Assembly: GCA_036226585.1 (NCBI GenBank)
Contig: CP108997.1
Coordinates: 4,278,001 to 4,342,000, forward strand
Source of the DNA: Streptomyces sp. NBC_00708
Lineage (GTDB): Bacteria; Actinomycetota; Actinomycetes; Streptomycetales; Streptomycetaceae
Length of the DNA: 64,000 nucleotides
Direction: 5' to 3'
Positions within the stretch are counted from its first letter, which is position 1, and each line of letters starts with the position of its first letter. A model generated the notes under the pieces. It searched no databases. It saw nothing but the letters and a program-made list of their open reading frames with translations, and was not told the DNA's origin. Shown piece by piece: positions 7,048 through 16,391 of this stretch. Both the position numbers and the translations under genes were made by a program.

Positions 7048-9179
7048 GGAACCCCGTGCCCCGGACCGGGGTGCAGCGGCATCAGCGACGCCCCCGGGAT
7101 GCCTCGCAACACCTCCGCCCCGATCTCCGCCAGCCGATGCGCCCCCGGCGCCTCCGCGCCCAGGCCGATCGCGTACCCGGTGCGACTGCCCACCGTCCGT
7201 ACGCGCGGCCAGATCCGGACGTCCGGGGCGCCCGCCTCGGCCAGGGCAGCCGTCAGGGCCAGGAGACGGCCACGCAGGCGGCCCTCCTCGGGCGGGGCGG
7301 CTGCGGCCAGGGCCCACGCGGTGTGCTCGGTGAGCGTGGGCGGGGCGCAGAGCGTGTCCGGCTCCGTGTCCAGGAGTTCCCATGCCCGGAACAGCTCCGC
7401 CGTGAGCAGGTCGCGGCCGGCCGGGGAGACCTGGATCGTGCAGGAGCGGGCCGGGGGAGTCGGGGTGTACACCGTGACCGGGTCGCCGGTCGCCGGACCC
7501 TCGCCCACCGGCGTACGCCAGTCCCACGCCGCCCACGTCGCGAAGAAGTCCCGGAGGCCGCCGCCCTCGTGCGCCGTACGGGCCGCGAGCAGCGCCCACG
7601 CGATCCCCGGCAGGCCGCCGCACGGCGCGGAGTCCAGGCCCCGGGCCGCCGCCCACTCCTTGACCTGCCGGGCCAGCGCGGCGAACGCCTCCCGGTGCGG
7701 TGAGGCCGCCCCGAGCACCGCTTCCGCGTCGCTCACCGCGCTGAGCGCGACCGCCGCCGCCTCGCCCAACTCCGCCCGGCGGCCCACCGCTTCGGCGGGC
7801 GGCACCGGTCCCGTCGCCACGACGACCAGGTCCACCCGCAGGCCGTCCACGTACCAGCGCAGTCCGGGGACGCGGGCGCCGCTCACCTCGCGCAGGTCCC
7901 GCGCCTCCGGGAACGCGCCGGTGAGCCGGTCCCGTACCCCCGTGGCGTCGGGCAGCGCCGCCACCAGGTCCAGGTCCGCGCCGGGGCGTGCGCAGCCCAT
8001 GCGCCGGGAGCCCACGACGTGGACGCGCGCGCCGGGGAGCGCCGCCGCGACCCGGCCCGCGACCTCGTCGGCCTGCGCGGAGGGCGCGCCCAGCTCCACC
8101 CGTACCCCGTAGTGGTCGGAGACGTACAGGCCGTCGGGGCTCGGGGTGTCCCCCGTCAGGGTCGCCGTGCGTGCCCGGAGCCGTTCCGTGCGCAGCAGCA
8201 CCCGGTCCAGGCGGGAGACGCGGCCGGAGAGGGAGGAGATTGCGGCGAGGGGGTTCGTCGACGGGTCGAAGGTCGGGGTGTCGTCGGCGGGGCCGCGCAC
8301 CTCGGTCCAGGCGTCCGCCATCGCGAGCCGGGTCTGTGGGTGGTCACCGCCGTCGTTGAAGTCCCCGACGAGGGCGAGTTCGCCCGCCACCGCCGCCAAC
8401 CCCGTTCCCAGATCGGTCAGTTCGGCGTCCCGGCGGACCGAGCCGTCGGGGGAGTGGTCGCTGCTGAGGTGGGTGACGGCCACCGTGACGGGGCCGTCCG
8501 CCGTCTCGACGACGACCGCCGCGACCGCCTTGTGCGGGCCCAGCGTGTGCACGGCCGCCTCGCTCACCGGCAGGCGGCTGAGCAGCAGCAGCCCGTGGTC
8601 CGGCACGTCGTGGCCGGCCGGGTCCGTGGCGAGCGTGTAGCCCTCGCGCACCCAGGCGCACCCCAGCAGCAGCGCCAGCAGCGCGGGCTCCGCCTCCTGG
8701 AGCGCGATCACGTCCGCGTCCGCCGCGCGCAGGGCCTCGGTCAGCAGGGGGCGGCGCCGGGCGGTGTCGATGCGGTCGCTGTCGTAGCGGTCCCAGAGGG
8801 TGTTCCAGGTGAGGACCGTCAGCGGACCCGCCGGACCCGGCCCGGAGGCGGGCGCCGGTTCCCAGGTGCCCGTCGCGGGGGAGTACGCGTGCGGGACGCG
8901 GGCCGTGAAGTAGGGGGACGGCAGGCGGCGCGACTCCCGTATCCGGCCGGCGTCCGTCGCGTCGATGCGGTCCGTGCCCGTCGCCCGGTCCCAGACCACC
9001 TCGCCGTCCGCCTCGAAGAACAGCACCCGGTGCCAGGGGATGTCCCCGCCCGGCGTGAACCGGTCCAGCGGCACCCGCTTCGGCTCCCGGCCGCGCTGCG
9101 CCACGCCCAGCACGAAGCGCGCCGGGTCGAAGCGGGCATCCCAGCGGACGCGGTGATAGATCTCCTCGCTCGTGCGCAT
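7023..9179 (-). CDS. DUF504-EEP-nucleotidyltransferase fusion, RNA-repair protein
   Basis: A 718-residue multidomain protein; the start codon at 9177-9179 shares a base with the stop of the ligase gene (TGATG). Residues 1-72 are a DUF504/MJ1316-type domain (EEIYHRVRWDARFDPARFVL, then IPWHRVLFFEADGEVVWDR), proposed in the literature to recognise RNA ends. Residues about 118-363 are an endonuclease/exonuclease/phosphatase domain with LTWNTLWD, VIALQEA (Glu162), THLSSD, VGDFND (Asp273, Asn275) and SDHYGV (Asp355, His356). From about 380, GSRRMGCARPGADLDL (Gly390-Ser391, Asp402, Asp404) marks a poly(A)-polymerase-like nucleotidyltransferase, followed by VDLVVV and a helical region. The likely role is end processing and nucleotide addition before sealing by the upstream ligase. 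The stop codon lies in a dispersed repeat. Confidence 0.85.
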   Translation of the reverse strand: MRTSEEIYHRVRWDARFDPARFVLGVAQRGREPKRVPLDRFTPGGDIPWHRVLFFEADGEVVWDRATGTDRIDATDAGRIRESRRLPSPYFTARVPHAYSPATGTWEPAPASGPGPAGPLTVLTWNTLWDRYDSDRIDTARRRPLLTEALRAADADVIALQEAEPALLALLLGCAWVREGYTLATDPAGHDVPDHGLLLLSRLPVSEAAVHTLGPHKAVAAVVVETADGPVTVAVTHLSSDHSPDGSVRRDAELTDLGTGLAAVAGELALVGDFNDGGDHPQTRLAMADAWTEVRGPADDTPTFDPSTNPLAAISSLSGRVSRLDRVLLRTERLRARTATLTGDTPSPDGLYVSDHYGVRVELGAPSAQADEVAGRVAAALPGARVHVVGSRRMGCARPGADLDLVAALPDATGVRDRLTGAFPEARDLREVSGARVPGLRWYVDGLRVDLVVVATGPVPPAEAVGRRAELGEAAAVALSAVSDAEAVLGAASPHREAFAALARQVKEWAAARGLDSAPCGGLPGIAWALLAARTAHEGGGLRDFFATWAAWDWRTPVGEGPATGDPVTVYTPTPPARSCTIQVSPAGRDLLTAELFRAWELLDTEPDTLCAPPTLTEHTAWALAAAAPPEEGRLRGRLLALTAALAEAGAPDVRIWPRVRTVGSRTGYAIGLGAEAPGAHRLAEIGAEVLRGIPGASLMPLHPGPGHGVPSSNAGRA

Positions 9180-10894
9180 CAGGCCCGGTCCTCCACGGTT
9201 CCGCTGGTGCCGATGTACCAGGTGCGGTGCGCCTGGCCGGGGTACGGCGGGACGAAGCGGTGCAGCTGCGAGGCCAGCACCTGCGGCGGCACAGGGTGCT
9301 CCCGGCGCCCGTTGCGCGCGGCCAGCTCCGCTTCGCCGACCCAGGCCACGGCGTGCGTGACCAGGGCGTCGCGGCGGCGGGCGACCGCGTGGACCAGGGA
9401 GCGCTGGTGCGCGTTGAGCGAGGTGGCGTCCCAGACCACCGTCGCACCGGGGACCAGGGCCGCGTCCAGCCGGTCCAGGCCCTCCCGCAGCACGTCCCCG
9501 TTGGCGCTCTGGTCCGCGCGCGAGCCCCGCGCCAGGCGCAGGTCGTCCAGCGAGAGATACGTGGCGATGCCCGGCAGGCCCCGGCCGAAGGTGCTCTTGC
9601 CGCTGCCCGAGGGGCCGGCCAGCTGAACCAGGCGCGGGAAGTCCCCGGACCGCCACCGCCAGGTCGCGGCGACGGCCTCCTCGGCGGTGGAGATGCGGCC
9701 GGCCGCGTACGCCTCGCGGGCCTGCGCCAGGCAGCGGGCTGCGGCCTCCGGCGCGAGATCCGCGAACGCCCCGGCCAGCCCTTCCGGCTCCCGCACCTCC
9801 TCGGCGTGCAGGGCCGACCACTCGACCTGCTCGCGCGCCTCGGCGGTGTCCGCCAGCACGCCGGACAGCGCGTGCAGGACGGGCAGGTCGGCGGCGAGCG
9901 CCATCCGGGCCAGCCCGGCGCGCCGCTCCTCGTCGGGGTAGGGGCGGTGCAGCCCGGGGTACAGCCCGACGAGGTCCGCGACGCGGCGGGCGAGCGGCAT
10001 GCCCACGCTGCCCGCGAGGGCCGGGGCGAGGGCGGTGCGGCGGGTGCCGTGCAGCAGGGCGGCGAGGACCCCGGCGAGCCGGTCGTCGCCGGTGCGGCCC
10101 AGCGCGTCGAGAGCGTCGGCGGCGGCGAGGGCGGCGGGGGCGTCGTGGGGCGTGGCCGGGGGGTCCTCGTGCGCCGAGGGGCCCGCCGACGGATGCGCCG
10201 AGGGGCCCCCGCCCACCGCCGCCGCCAGCGCCGTTGCGTCGACCGGCGCTCCGGACCGTACGGACCACAGCGCCGCCGCCGGGGCGAGGCCGTTCTCGAC
10301 GACCTCCGCGTGCATCCAGTGCGTATCGGTCACCACATGGCCCGGCCGCACCCACTTGCCGACGACCTGCCCGAACCGGGCGGCCGGGAAGGCGGCGGCC
10401 GGCCGCACGACGTACCCCTCCTGCCGCCCCGTGTCCGGCTTCAGCGCGCGCAGCGCCTTCGCGTCGAACACACCGCGCCACAGCACCGGCGGCGCCGGGA
10501 TGCCCAGGGAACGCAGGAACTCCACGGTCCGGTCCCAGCCCAGGCAGCGGTCGCCGTCCCAGACGGAGAACCCGTAGAAGTGGCTCTCCAGCGCGCCGTA
10601 GGCCAGGGAGTGCCGGGCGAACATGTTCTCGCCGCAGATCCGCCACCCCTGCGGGACGCGGGGGCCTACGCGGGCCTGGAGGGCCTTGACCCAGGTGCGG
10701 GAGGGGTGGTGCGCCGAGTCCAGCGAGCGGGCGTGCAGCCCGTCGGCGTACAGCGTGGTGTTCTCGCCGTCCAGCTTCTCGGTGACCACGACCTCGGTGC
10801 CCGCCAGCGCGGCCAGGTCCGTCATCCGTACGTCGTCCGACGTGGCCCCGGGCGACCAGGGAAGATGAGGGGTCCGCGGATAGTGCGTACGCAT
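9179..10894 (-). CDS. RNA ligase-polynucleotide kinase fusion
   Basis: A 571-residue protein. I chose the ATG at 10892-10894 because GGGGGAC lies 6 bases upstream; the frame continues to 11242 without support. The N-terminal half is an RNA ligase adenylyltransferase domain: motif I EKLDGENTTLY (nucleophile Lys40), GEN (88-90), motif IV EGYVVRP (159-165) and motif V GKWVRP (179-184). A helical linker of unclear identity covers about 250-410. The C-terminal domain is a P-loop kinase with GPSGSGKST (427-435), SLDDLR and VVWDATSLNAHQR, as in Pnkp/T4 Pnk-type kinases. Together these would phosphorylate a 5'-OH and seal an RNA break. It is translationally coupled to the DUF504-EEP-nucleotidyltransferase gene and divergent from rpsJ. 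Confidence 0.85.
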   Translation of the reverse strand: MRTHYPRTPHLPWSPGATSDDVRMTDLAALAGTEVVVTEKLDGENTTLYADGLHARSLDSAHHPSRTWVKALQARVGPRVPQGWRICGENMFARHSLAYGALESHFYGFSVWDGDRCLGWDRTVEFLRSLGIPAPPVLWRGVFDAKALRALKPDTGRQEGYVVRPAAAFPAARFGQVVGKWVRPGHVVTDTHWMHAEVVENGLAPAAALWSVRSGAPVDATALAAAVGGGPSAHPSAGPSAHEDPPATPHDAPAALAAADALDALGRTGDDRLAGVLAALLHGTRRTALAPALAGSVGMPLARRVADLVGLYPGLHRPYPDEERRAGLARMALAADLPVLHALSGVLADTAEAREQVEWSALHAEEVREPEGLAGAFADLAPEAAARCLAQAREAYAAGRISTAEEAVAATWRWRSGDFPRLVQLAGPSGSGKSTFGRGLPGIATYLSLDDLRLARGSRADQSANGDVLREGLDRLDAALVPGATVVWDATSLNAHQRSLVHAVARRRDALVTHAVAWVGEAELAARNGRREHPVPPQVLASQLHRFVPPYPGQAHRTWYIGTSGTVEDRA

Positions 10895-11403
10895 GTTCTG
10901 TCCCCCGTGCCGTTGCCGTACCCGGCCGGAAACTGTAGGGGCGGGGAGGCGGGGCGTACGACCGAATATCGCGTGCGGGGGCGGGGCCGAGGGGTCCGCG
11001 GAGCGCGCCCGCGTTTGACCAGCCACTCGGTAGGGGTAAGATCCCGGGCCCGATTGGCCAGGCTCATCGCCCGTATGGCACACTAGCCAGGTTGCTCGGT
11101 TGAGTGTCAATGCTGCGCGCCTCCCGCCGGGAGGACCGGAAGCGAGTCCCACAGTACTCGTCGGCCCCATGCGGGCCGGACGTACGGGAATCTTCCGGGA
11201 AGCGTAAGTGGGGCACCGGCCAGGCACCCGGTGGGGTTTCACCCCCGGCAGCGTGGTCTTCGGCCCGCACCCCCTTGGTTGGGAAATCCTTCGGGACTTC
11301 TGCGTAGAGGGGATGCGACACGCCCGACCGCGTGGGTCGGAGGCGGAGTTGGTAGAACCCCGGGTTCCAGAGCGTTAAACGAGAGACAGGACTACTAGTA
11401 GCC
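10895..11403. other. 509-base divergent intergenic region: RNA-repair promoter side and rpsJ leader
   Basis: There is no convincing gene here; short frames inside it lack ribosome binding sites. On the plus strand it holds a candidate vegetative promoter (11015-11042) and then an untranslated leader of roughly 350 bases. Leader hairpins can be drawn at GGCCC/GGGCC (about 11162-11180) and CCGACC (11324-11329) with GGTCGG (11335-11340). The translation signal of rpsJ is AGACAGGA, ahead of ACTACTAGTAGCC and the ATG. The left end contains the ribosome binding site of the ligase gene. Confidence 0.6.
11015..11042 (+). promoter_or_regulatory. candidate HrdB-type promoter for the S10 operon
   Basis: TTGACC (11015-11020) and TAAGAT (11037-11042) are separated by 16 bases, close to the vegetative consensus of Streptomyces. 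Transcription would start near 11049, leaving a long leader before rpsJ. A second possible start region with TTGGCC lies near 11054, so the exact start is uncertain. Confidence 0.5.
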
Positions 11404-11712
11404 ATGGCGGGACAGAAGATCCGCATCCGGCTCAAGGCCTACGACCACGAGGTCATCGACTCCTCGGCGAAGAAGATCGTCGAGACGGTGACCCGCACTG
11501 GTGCGTCGGTCGCGGGCCCGGTGCCGCTGCCCACTGAGAAGAACGTGTACTGCGTCATCAAGTCGCCGCACAAGTACAAGGACTCTCGCGAGCACTTCGA
11601 GATGCGCACGCACAAGCGCCTCATCGACATTCTCGACCCCACGCCGAAGACGGTTGACTCGCTGATGCGCCTCGACCTGCCGGCCGGCGTCGACATCGAG
11701 ATCAAGCTCTGA
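11404..11712 (+). CDS. rpsJ: 30S ribosomal protein S10
   Basis: A 102-residue S10, full length. Diagnostic blocks are [36 protein letters not shown] and [16 protein letters not shown]. It is part of the 30S head near S3 and S14 and also serves as NusE in antitermination. It is the first gene of the S10 operon, after a long leader. The next gene, rplC, follows after 14 bases. Confidence 0.99.
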   Translation: MAGQKIRIRLKAYDHEVIDSSAKKIVETVTRTGASVAGPVPLPTEKNVYCVIKSPHKYKDSREHFEMRTHKRLIDILDPTPKTVDSLMRLDLPAGVDIEIKL

Positions 11713-11726
11713 GGGGACGGGCCGAG

Positions 11727-12371
11727 ATGAGCAAGAACATCAAGGGCGTCCTGGGCGAGAAGCTCGGTATGACCCAGGTCTGGGACGAGAACAACCGGGT
11801 TGTCCCGGTGACCGTCGTCAAGGCCGGTCCGTGCGTCGTGACGCAGGTCCGCACGAACGACAGCGACGGCTACGAGTCGGTGCAGATCGCCTTCGGCGAG
11901 ATCGACCCGCGCAAGGTGAACAAGCCCCTCAAGGGTCACTTCGCCAAGGCCGACGTCACCCCGCGCCGCCACCTGGTGGAGCTCCGCACCCCTGACGCCA
12001 GCGAGTACACGCTGGGCCAGGAGATCACCGCCCAGGTGTTCGAGTCCGGCGTCAAGGTCGACGTCACGGGCAAGAGCAAGGGCAAGGGCTTCGCCGGTGT
12101 CATGAAGCGTCACAACTTCAAGGGCCTCGGCGCCGGCCACGGCGTCCAGCGCAAGCACCGTTCCCCCGGTTCGATCGGTGGCTGCGCCACCCCTGGGCGT
12201 GTCTTCAAGGGCATGCGCATGGCCGGTCGCATGGGTAACGAGCGCGTCACCACCCAGAACCTGACCATCCACGCGGTTGACGCGGAGAAGGGTCTGCTCC
12301 TCATCAAGGGCGCGGTCCCCGGTCCGAACGGCGGCCTCGTCCTGGTCCGTACCGCGGCCAAGGGGGCTTGA
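11727..12371 (+). CDS. rplC: 50S ribosomal protein L3
   Basis: A 214-residue L3 beginning [20 protein letters not shown] after a short Lys-rich N-terminus. The peptidyl-transferase-proximal loop region reads [13 protein letters not shown], then [20 protein letters not shown]. The Gln residue that is methylated in E. coli L3 (in the GQ motif) is not obvious here, because the loop reads [12 protein letters not shown]. The ATG follows GACGGGCCGAG. It is separated from rplD by 4 bases. Confidence 0.99.
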   Translation: MSKNIKGVLGEKLGMTQVWDENNRVVPVTVVKAGPCVVTQVRTNDSDGYESVQIAFGEIDPRKVNKPLKGHFAKADVTPRRHLVELRTPDASEYTLGQEITAQVFESGVKVDVTGKSKGKGFAGVMKRHNFKGLGAGHGVQRKHRSPGSIGGCATPGRVFKGMRMAGRMGNERVTTQNLTIHAVDAEKGLLLIKGAVPGPNGGLVLVRTAAKGA

Positions 12372-12375
12372 GGTA

Positions 12376-13026
12376 ATGAGCACCATTGACATCCTTTCGC
12401 CGGCAGGCGACAAGGCCGGTACCGTCGAGCTCCCCGCGGAGATCTTCGACGCGAAGACCAGCGTTCCGCTGATCCACCAGGTCGTCGTCGCACAGCTGGC
12501 AGCTGCCCGTCAGGGCACGCACAAGACCAAGACCCGTGGCGAGGTCCGCGGTGGTGGGCGCAAGCCTTACCGCCAGAAGGGCACCGGCCGCGCGCGCCAG
12601 GGTTCGACCCGTGCGCCGCAGTTCGTCGGCGGTGGCGTCGTCCACGGCCCGCAGCCGCGTGACTACTCCCAGCGCACCCCGAAGAAGATGAAGGCCGCCG
12701 CCCTCCGCGGTGCCCTCTCCGACCGGGCGCGTCACTCCCGCATCCACGTCGTCACCGGCGTGGTCGAGGGTGGGATCTCCACCAAGGCCGCCAAGACGCT
12801 GTTCGGCAAGATCTCGGAGCGCAAGAACCTGCTCCTGGTCGTCGACCGCGCCGACGAGGCCGCGTGGCTCTCCGCACGCAACCTGCCCCAGGTGCACATC
12901 CTGGAGCCGGGCCAGCTGAACACGTACGACGTGATCGTCTCTGACGACGTGGTCTTCACTCAGGCCGCCTTCGAGTCCTTCGTGTCTGGCCCCCAGACCG
13001 CTGAGACCGAAGGGAGCGACGCCTGA
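12376..13026 (+). CDS. rplD: 50S ribosomal protein L4
   Basis: A 216-residue L4. I set the start at the ATG at 12376, 5 bases after the rplC stop and preceded by TTGAGG; the frame opens further upstream inside rplC. The exit-tunnel loop is recognisable as [20 protein letters not shown]. In E. coli L4 represses its own S10 operon by binding the leader; whether the long rpsJ leader here is a target is unknown. Its stop shares a base with rplW (TGATG). Confidence 0.99.
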   Translation: MSTIDILSPAGDKAGTVELPAEIFDAKTSVPLIHQVVVAQLAAARQGTHKTKTRGEVRGGGRKPYRQKGTGRARQGSTRAPQFVGGGVVHGPQPRDYSQRTPKKMKAAALRGALSDRARHSRIHVVTGVVEGGISTKAAKTLFGKISERKNLLLVVDRADEAAWLSARNLPQVHILEPGQLNTYDVIVSDDVVFTQAAFESFVSGPQTAETEGSDA

Positions 13027-13349
13027 TGAGCGAGGCGACCGTTACCAGCAAGACCTACGACGACCCGCGCGACGTTCTCGTCAAGCCGGTTGTCTCGGAG
13101 AAGAGCTACGCGCTGCTCGACGAGAACAAGTACACGTTCATCGTCGCGCCGGGCTCCAACAAGACCCAGATCAAGCAGGCCGTCGAGGCGGTCTTCTCGG
13201 TCAAGGTCACCGGGGTCAACACGATCAACCGCCAGGGCAAGCGCAAGCGCACCAAGAGCGGTTTCGGCAAGCGCGCTGACACCAAGCGCGCCATCGTGAC
13301 CCTCGCTGAGGGCGACCGTATCGACATCTTCGGCGGCCCGACCTCCTAG
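13026..13349 (+). CDS. rplW: 50S ribosomal protein L23
   Basis: A 107-residue L23 located at the tunnel exit, where trigger factor and SRP dock. Typical blocks are [20 protein letters not shown] and [20 protein letters not shown]. The start overlaps the rplD stop by one base. The N-terminal 15 residues ([15 protein letters not shown]) are an extension relative to E. coli L23. Confidence 0.99.
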   Translation: MSEATVTSKTYDDPRDVLVKPVVSEKSYALLDENKYTFIVAPGSNKTQIKQAVEAVFSVKVTGVNTINRQGKRKRTKSGFGKRADTKRAIVTLAEGDRIDIFGGPTS

Positions 13350-13387
13350 TGAGGCCGAGTCGTCCGGAATCGGACGAGGACTGAGAA

Positions 13388-14224
13388 ATGGGTATCCGCA
13401 AGTACAAGCCGACGACCCCGGGCCGTCGTGGCTCCAGCGTCGCCGACTTTGTCGAGATCACGCGGTCCACGCCGGAGAAGTCGCTGGTCCGCCCCCTGCA
13501 CAACAAGGGCGGCCGTAACAACACCGGTCGTGTGACCGTTCGCCACCAGGGTGGTGGCCACAAGCGCGCCTACCGCGTGATCGACTTCCGTCGTCACGAC
13601 AAGGACGGCGTGCCGGCCAAGGTCGCGCACATCGAGTACGACCCCAACCGCACCGCGCGCATCGCGCTCCTGCACTACGCGGACGGCGAGAAGCGCTACA
13701 TCATCGCGCCGCGTGGTCTGGGCCAGGGCGACCGTGTCGAGAACGGCCCGGCCGCCGACATCAAGCCCGGCAACAACCTGGCGCTGCGCAACATCCCGGT
13801 CGGTACGACCATCCACGCCATCGAGCTGCGGCCCGGCGGCGGCGCGAAGTTCGCCCGTTCCGCGGGTGCCTCCGTGCAGCTGCTGGCGAAGGAGGGCACC
13901 ATGGCCCACCTTCGTATGCCGTCGGGTGAGATCCGCCTGGTCGACGCCCGCTGCCGCGCCACCATCGGCGAGGTCGGCAACGCCGAGCAGTCGAACATCA
14001 ACTGGGGCAAGGCCGGCCGCATGCGGTGGAAGGGCGTTCGCCCGACCGTCCGTGGTGTCGTCATGAACCCGGTCGACCACCCGCACGGTGGTGGTGAGGG
14101 TAAGACCTCCGGTGGCCGTCACCCGGTTTCGCCGTGGGGTAAGAAGGAAGGTCGTACTCGTTCGCCCAAGAAGGCGTCGAACAAGTACATCGTCCGCCGC
14201 CGCAAGACGAACAAGAAGCGCTAG
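13388..14224 (+). CDS. rplB: 50S ribosomal protein L2
   Basis: A 278-residue full-length L2, a peptidyl-transferase-centre protein. Diagnostic segments are [13 protein letters not shown] at the N-terminus, [20 protein letters not shown], and near the C-terminus [16 protein letters not shown] with the conserved His cluster. A 38-base spacer after rplW carries GGACGAGGACTGAGAA as the translation signal. Confidence 0.99.
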   Translation: MGIRKYKPTTPGRRGSSVADFVEITRSTPEKSLVRPLHNKGGRNNTGRVTVRHQGGGHKRAYRVIDFRRHDKDGVPAKVAHIEYDPNRTARIALLHYADGEKRYIIAPRGLGQGDRVENGPAADIKPGNNLALRNIPVGTTIHAIELRPGGGAKFARSAGASVQLLAKEGTMAHLRMPSGEIRLVDARCRATIGEVGNAEQSNINWGKAGRMRWKGVRPTVRGVVMNPVDHPHGGGEGKTSGGRHPVSPWGKKEGRTRSPKKASNKYIVRRRKTNKKR

Positions 14225-14236
14225 GAGCGGGTTTAG

Positions 14237-14518
14237 ATGCCGCGCAGTCTCAAGAAGGGGCCCTTCGTCGACGGCCACCTCGCCAAGAAGGTGGACGTAC
14301 AGAACGAGGCAGGCACCAAGAACGTCATCAAGACCTGGTCCCGTCGCTCGATGATCGTCCCGGCCATGCTGGGTCACACCATCGCGGTGCACAACGGCAA
14401 GATCCACGTCCCGGTGTTCGTCACCGAGTCGATGGTCGGCCACAAGCTCGGCGAGTTCTCGCCGACTCGCACCTTCCGCGGCCACGTCAAGGACGACCGG
14501 AAGTCGAAGCGCCGCTAA
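14237..14518 (+). CDS. rpsS: 30S ribosomal protein S19
   Basis: A 93-residue S19. It shows [39 protein letters not shown] and the C-terminal [21 protein letters not shown]19 binds the 30S head with S13. It lies 12 bases after rplB. Confidence 0.99.
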   Translation: MPRSLKKGPFVDGHLAKKVDVQNEAGTKNVIKTWSRRSMIVPAMLGHTIAVHNGKIHVPVFVTESMVGHKLGEFSPTRTFRGHVKDDRKSKRR

Positions 14519-14558
14519 CGCGGGGTGACTGACTATGACTTACACCGAAGGGACAACC

Positions 14559-14906
14559 ATGGAAGCCAGGGCCCAGGCGCGGTACATCCGCGTCACGCCC
14601 ATGAAGGCCCGCCGCGTGGTGGACCTCATCCGTGGCATGGATGCCACGGAGGCTCAGGCGGTCCTGCGTTTCGCCCCGCAGGCCGCGAGCGTGCCGGTTG
14701 GCAAGGTGCTGGACAGCGCCATTGCCAACGCTGCACACAACTACGACCACACCGACGCCTCTTCGCTGGTCATCAGCGAGGCGTACGTGGACGAGGGCCC
14801 GACCCTGAAGCGGTTCCGTCCGCGTGCCCAGGGCCGTGCCTACCGGATCCGTAAGCGGACCAGCCACATCACCGTGGTCGTCAGCAGCAAGGAAGGAACC
14901 CGGTAA
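14559..14906 (+). CDS. rplV: 50S ribosomal protein L22
   Basis: L22 of 115 residues from the ATG at 14559 ([19 protein letters not shown]), preceded by GAAGGGA. An in-frame ATG at 14535 with GGGGTGA upstream would add eight residues (MTYTEGTT), and the choice is not settled by sequence alone. The tunnel-lining beta-hairpin lies around [20 protein letters not shown]. Its stop overlaps rpsC by one base (TAATG). Confidence 0.97.
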   Translation: MEARAQARYIRVTPMKARRVVDLIRGMDATEAQAVLRFAPQAASVPVGKVLDSAIANAAHNYDHTDASSLVISEAYVDEGPTLKRFRPRAQGRAYRIRKRTSHITVVVSSKEGTR

Positions 14907-15742
14907 TGGGCCAGAAGGTAAACCCGCACGGGTTCCGGCTCGGCATCACCACGGACTTCAAGTCCCGCTGGTACGCCGACAAGCTGTACAAGGACTACGT
15001 CAAGGAAGACGTCGCCATTCGTCGCATGATGACGAAGGGCATGGAGCGCGCCGGCATCTCGAAGGTTGAGATCGAGCGCACCCGCGACCGCGTCCGCGTC
15101 GACATCCACACCGCTCGTCCGGGCATCGTCATCGGCCGCCGCGGCGCCGAGGCCGACCGCATCCGCGGCGAGCTGGAGAAGCTGACCGGCAAGCAGGTCC
15201 AGCTGAACATCCTCGAGGTCAAGAACCCCGAGGTGGACGCTCAGCTGGTGGCCCAGGCCGTCGCCGAGCAGCTCTCCTCCCGCGTCTCCTTCCGTCGTGC
15301 CATGCGCAAGAGCATGCAGAGCACGATGAAGGCCGGCGCCAAGGGCATCAAGGTCCAGTGCGGCGGTCGCCTCGGCGGCGCCGAGATGTCCCGCTCGGAG
15401 TTCTACCGCGAGGGCCGTGTGCCCCTGCACACGCTCCGCGCGAACGTCGACTACGGCTTCTTCGAGGCCAAGACGACCTTCGGCCGCATCGGCGTGAAGG
15501 TCTGGATCTACAAGGGCGACGTCAAGAACATCGCCGAGGTCCGCGCCGAGAACGCTGCTGCCCGTGCGGGCAACCGCCCGGCCCGTGGCGGCGCTGACCG
15601 TCCGGCCGGCCGCGGTGGCCGCGGTGGCGAGCGTGGCGGCCGTGGCCGCAAGCCGCAGCAGTCGGCTCCGGCCGCCGAGGCCCCCAAGGCCGAGGCGCCC
15701 GCCGCTGCTCCGGCTGCTGAGAGCACCGGAACGGAGGCCTGA
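14906..15742 (+). CDS. rpsC: 30S ribosomal protein S3 with an RGG-rich C-terminal tail
   Basis: A 278-residue S3, longer than the 233 of E. coli. The core (1 to about 215) has [13 protein letters not shown] and the KH-domain segment [19 protein letters not shown]. The extra C-terminus is low complexity: first an Arg/Gly part with [20 protein letters not shown], then an Ala/Pro/Glu-rich stretch ending in ESTGTEA. S3 forms part of the mRNA entry helicase; the tail may contact RNA, which is inference. Similar tails are common in actinobacterial S3. Confidence 0.99.
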   Translation: MGQKVNPHGFRLGITTDFKSRWYADKLYKDYVKEDVAIRRMMTKGMERAGISKVEIERTRDRVRVDIHTARPGIVIGRRGAEADRIRGELEKLTGKQVQLNILEVKNPEVDAQLVAQAVAEQLSSRVSFRRAMRKSMQSTMKAGAKGIKVQCGGRLGGAEMSRSEFYREGRVPLHTLRANVDYGFFEAKTTFGRIGVKVWIYKGDVKNIAEVRAENAAARAGNRPARGGADRPAGRGGRGGERGGRGRKPQQSAPAAEAPKAEAPAAAPAAESTGTEA

Positions 15743-15747
15743 CCGAA

Positions 15748-16167
15748 ATGCTGATCCCCCGTAGGGTCAAGCACCGCAAGCAGCACCACCCGAAGCGCAG
15801 CGGCATGTCCAAGGGTGGCACGCAGGTTGCGTTCGGCGAGTACGGCATCCAGGCGCTGACCCCGGCGTACGTGACGAACCGTCAGATCGAGTCCGCTCGT
15901 ATCGCCATGACGCGTCACATCAAGCGTGGCGGCAAGGTCTGGATCAACATCTACCCGGACCGTCCCCTGACGAAGAAGCCGGCCGAGACCCGCATGGGTT
16001 CCGGTAAGGGTTCGCCGGAATGGTGGATCGCCAACGTCAAGCCCGGACGCGTCATGTTCGAGCTGTCGTACCCCAACGAGAAGATCGCCCGTGAGGCGCT
16101 TACTCGCGCGGCCCACAAGCTGCCGATGAAGTGCCGGATCGTCAAGCGCGAGGCAGGTGAAGCGTGA
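15748..16167 (+). CDS. rplP: 50S ribosomal protein L16
   Basis: A 139-residue L16. Diagnostic blocks are [40 protein letters not shown], and the conserved loop [18 protein letters not shown] that contacts A-site tRNA. It sits 5 bases after rpsC, and its stop overlaps the rpmC start region. Confidence 0.99.
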   Translation: MLIPRRVKHRKQHHPKRSGMSKGGTQVAFGEYGIQALTPAYVTNRQIESARIAMTRHIKRGGKVWINIYPDRPLTKKPAETRMGSGKGSPEWWIANVKPGRVMFELSYPNEKIAREALTRAAHKLPMKCRIVKREAGEA

Positions 16168-16391
16168 TGTCGGCCGGTACCAAGGCGTCCGAGCTGCGCG
16201 AGCTGGGCAACGAGGAGCTTCTCAACAAGCTCCGCGAGGCCAAGGAAGAGCTGTTCAACCTCCGCTTCCAGGCGGCGACGGGCCAGCTCGAGAACCACGG
16301 TCGGCTCAAGTCCGTCCGTAAGGACATCGCCCGGATCTACACCCTGATGCGCGAGCGCGAGCTCGGTATCGAGACGGTGGAGAGCGTCTGA
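16167..16391 (+). CDS. rpmC: 50S ribosomal protein L29
   Basis: A 74-residue L29. I chose the ATG at 16167, which shares a base with the rplP stop (TGATG); a GTG one codon upstream is also possible. The conserved core is [20 protein letters not shown] and [16 protein letters not shown]29 sits beside L23 at the tunnel exit. Its stop overlaps rpsQ by one base. Confidence 0.97.
   Translation: MSAGTKASELRELGNEELLNKLREAKEELFNLRFQAATGQLENHGRLKSVRKDIARIYTLMRERELGIETVESV

Noticed and set aside
9180..10646. A very long minus-strand frame extending the DUF504-EEP gene upstream to about 10646 (over 1200 codons)
   Set aside because: The part beyond 9179 overlaps the ligase-kinase gene in another frame, is Arg/Pro/Gly-rich low-complexity sequence, and lacks a start signal. 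The ATG coupled to the ligase stop at 9179 is clearly the real start.
8019..11086. Long plus-strand frames opposite the RNA-repair operon (8019-9626 and 9227-11086)
   Set aside because: They are antisense shadows caused by GC bias, Arg/Gly-rich with no domain patterns, while the minus strand shows clear motifs.
11104..11307. A 67-codon frame in the rpsJ leader
   Set aside because: No ribosome binding site and atypical composition; the leader is better read as untranslated RNA.
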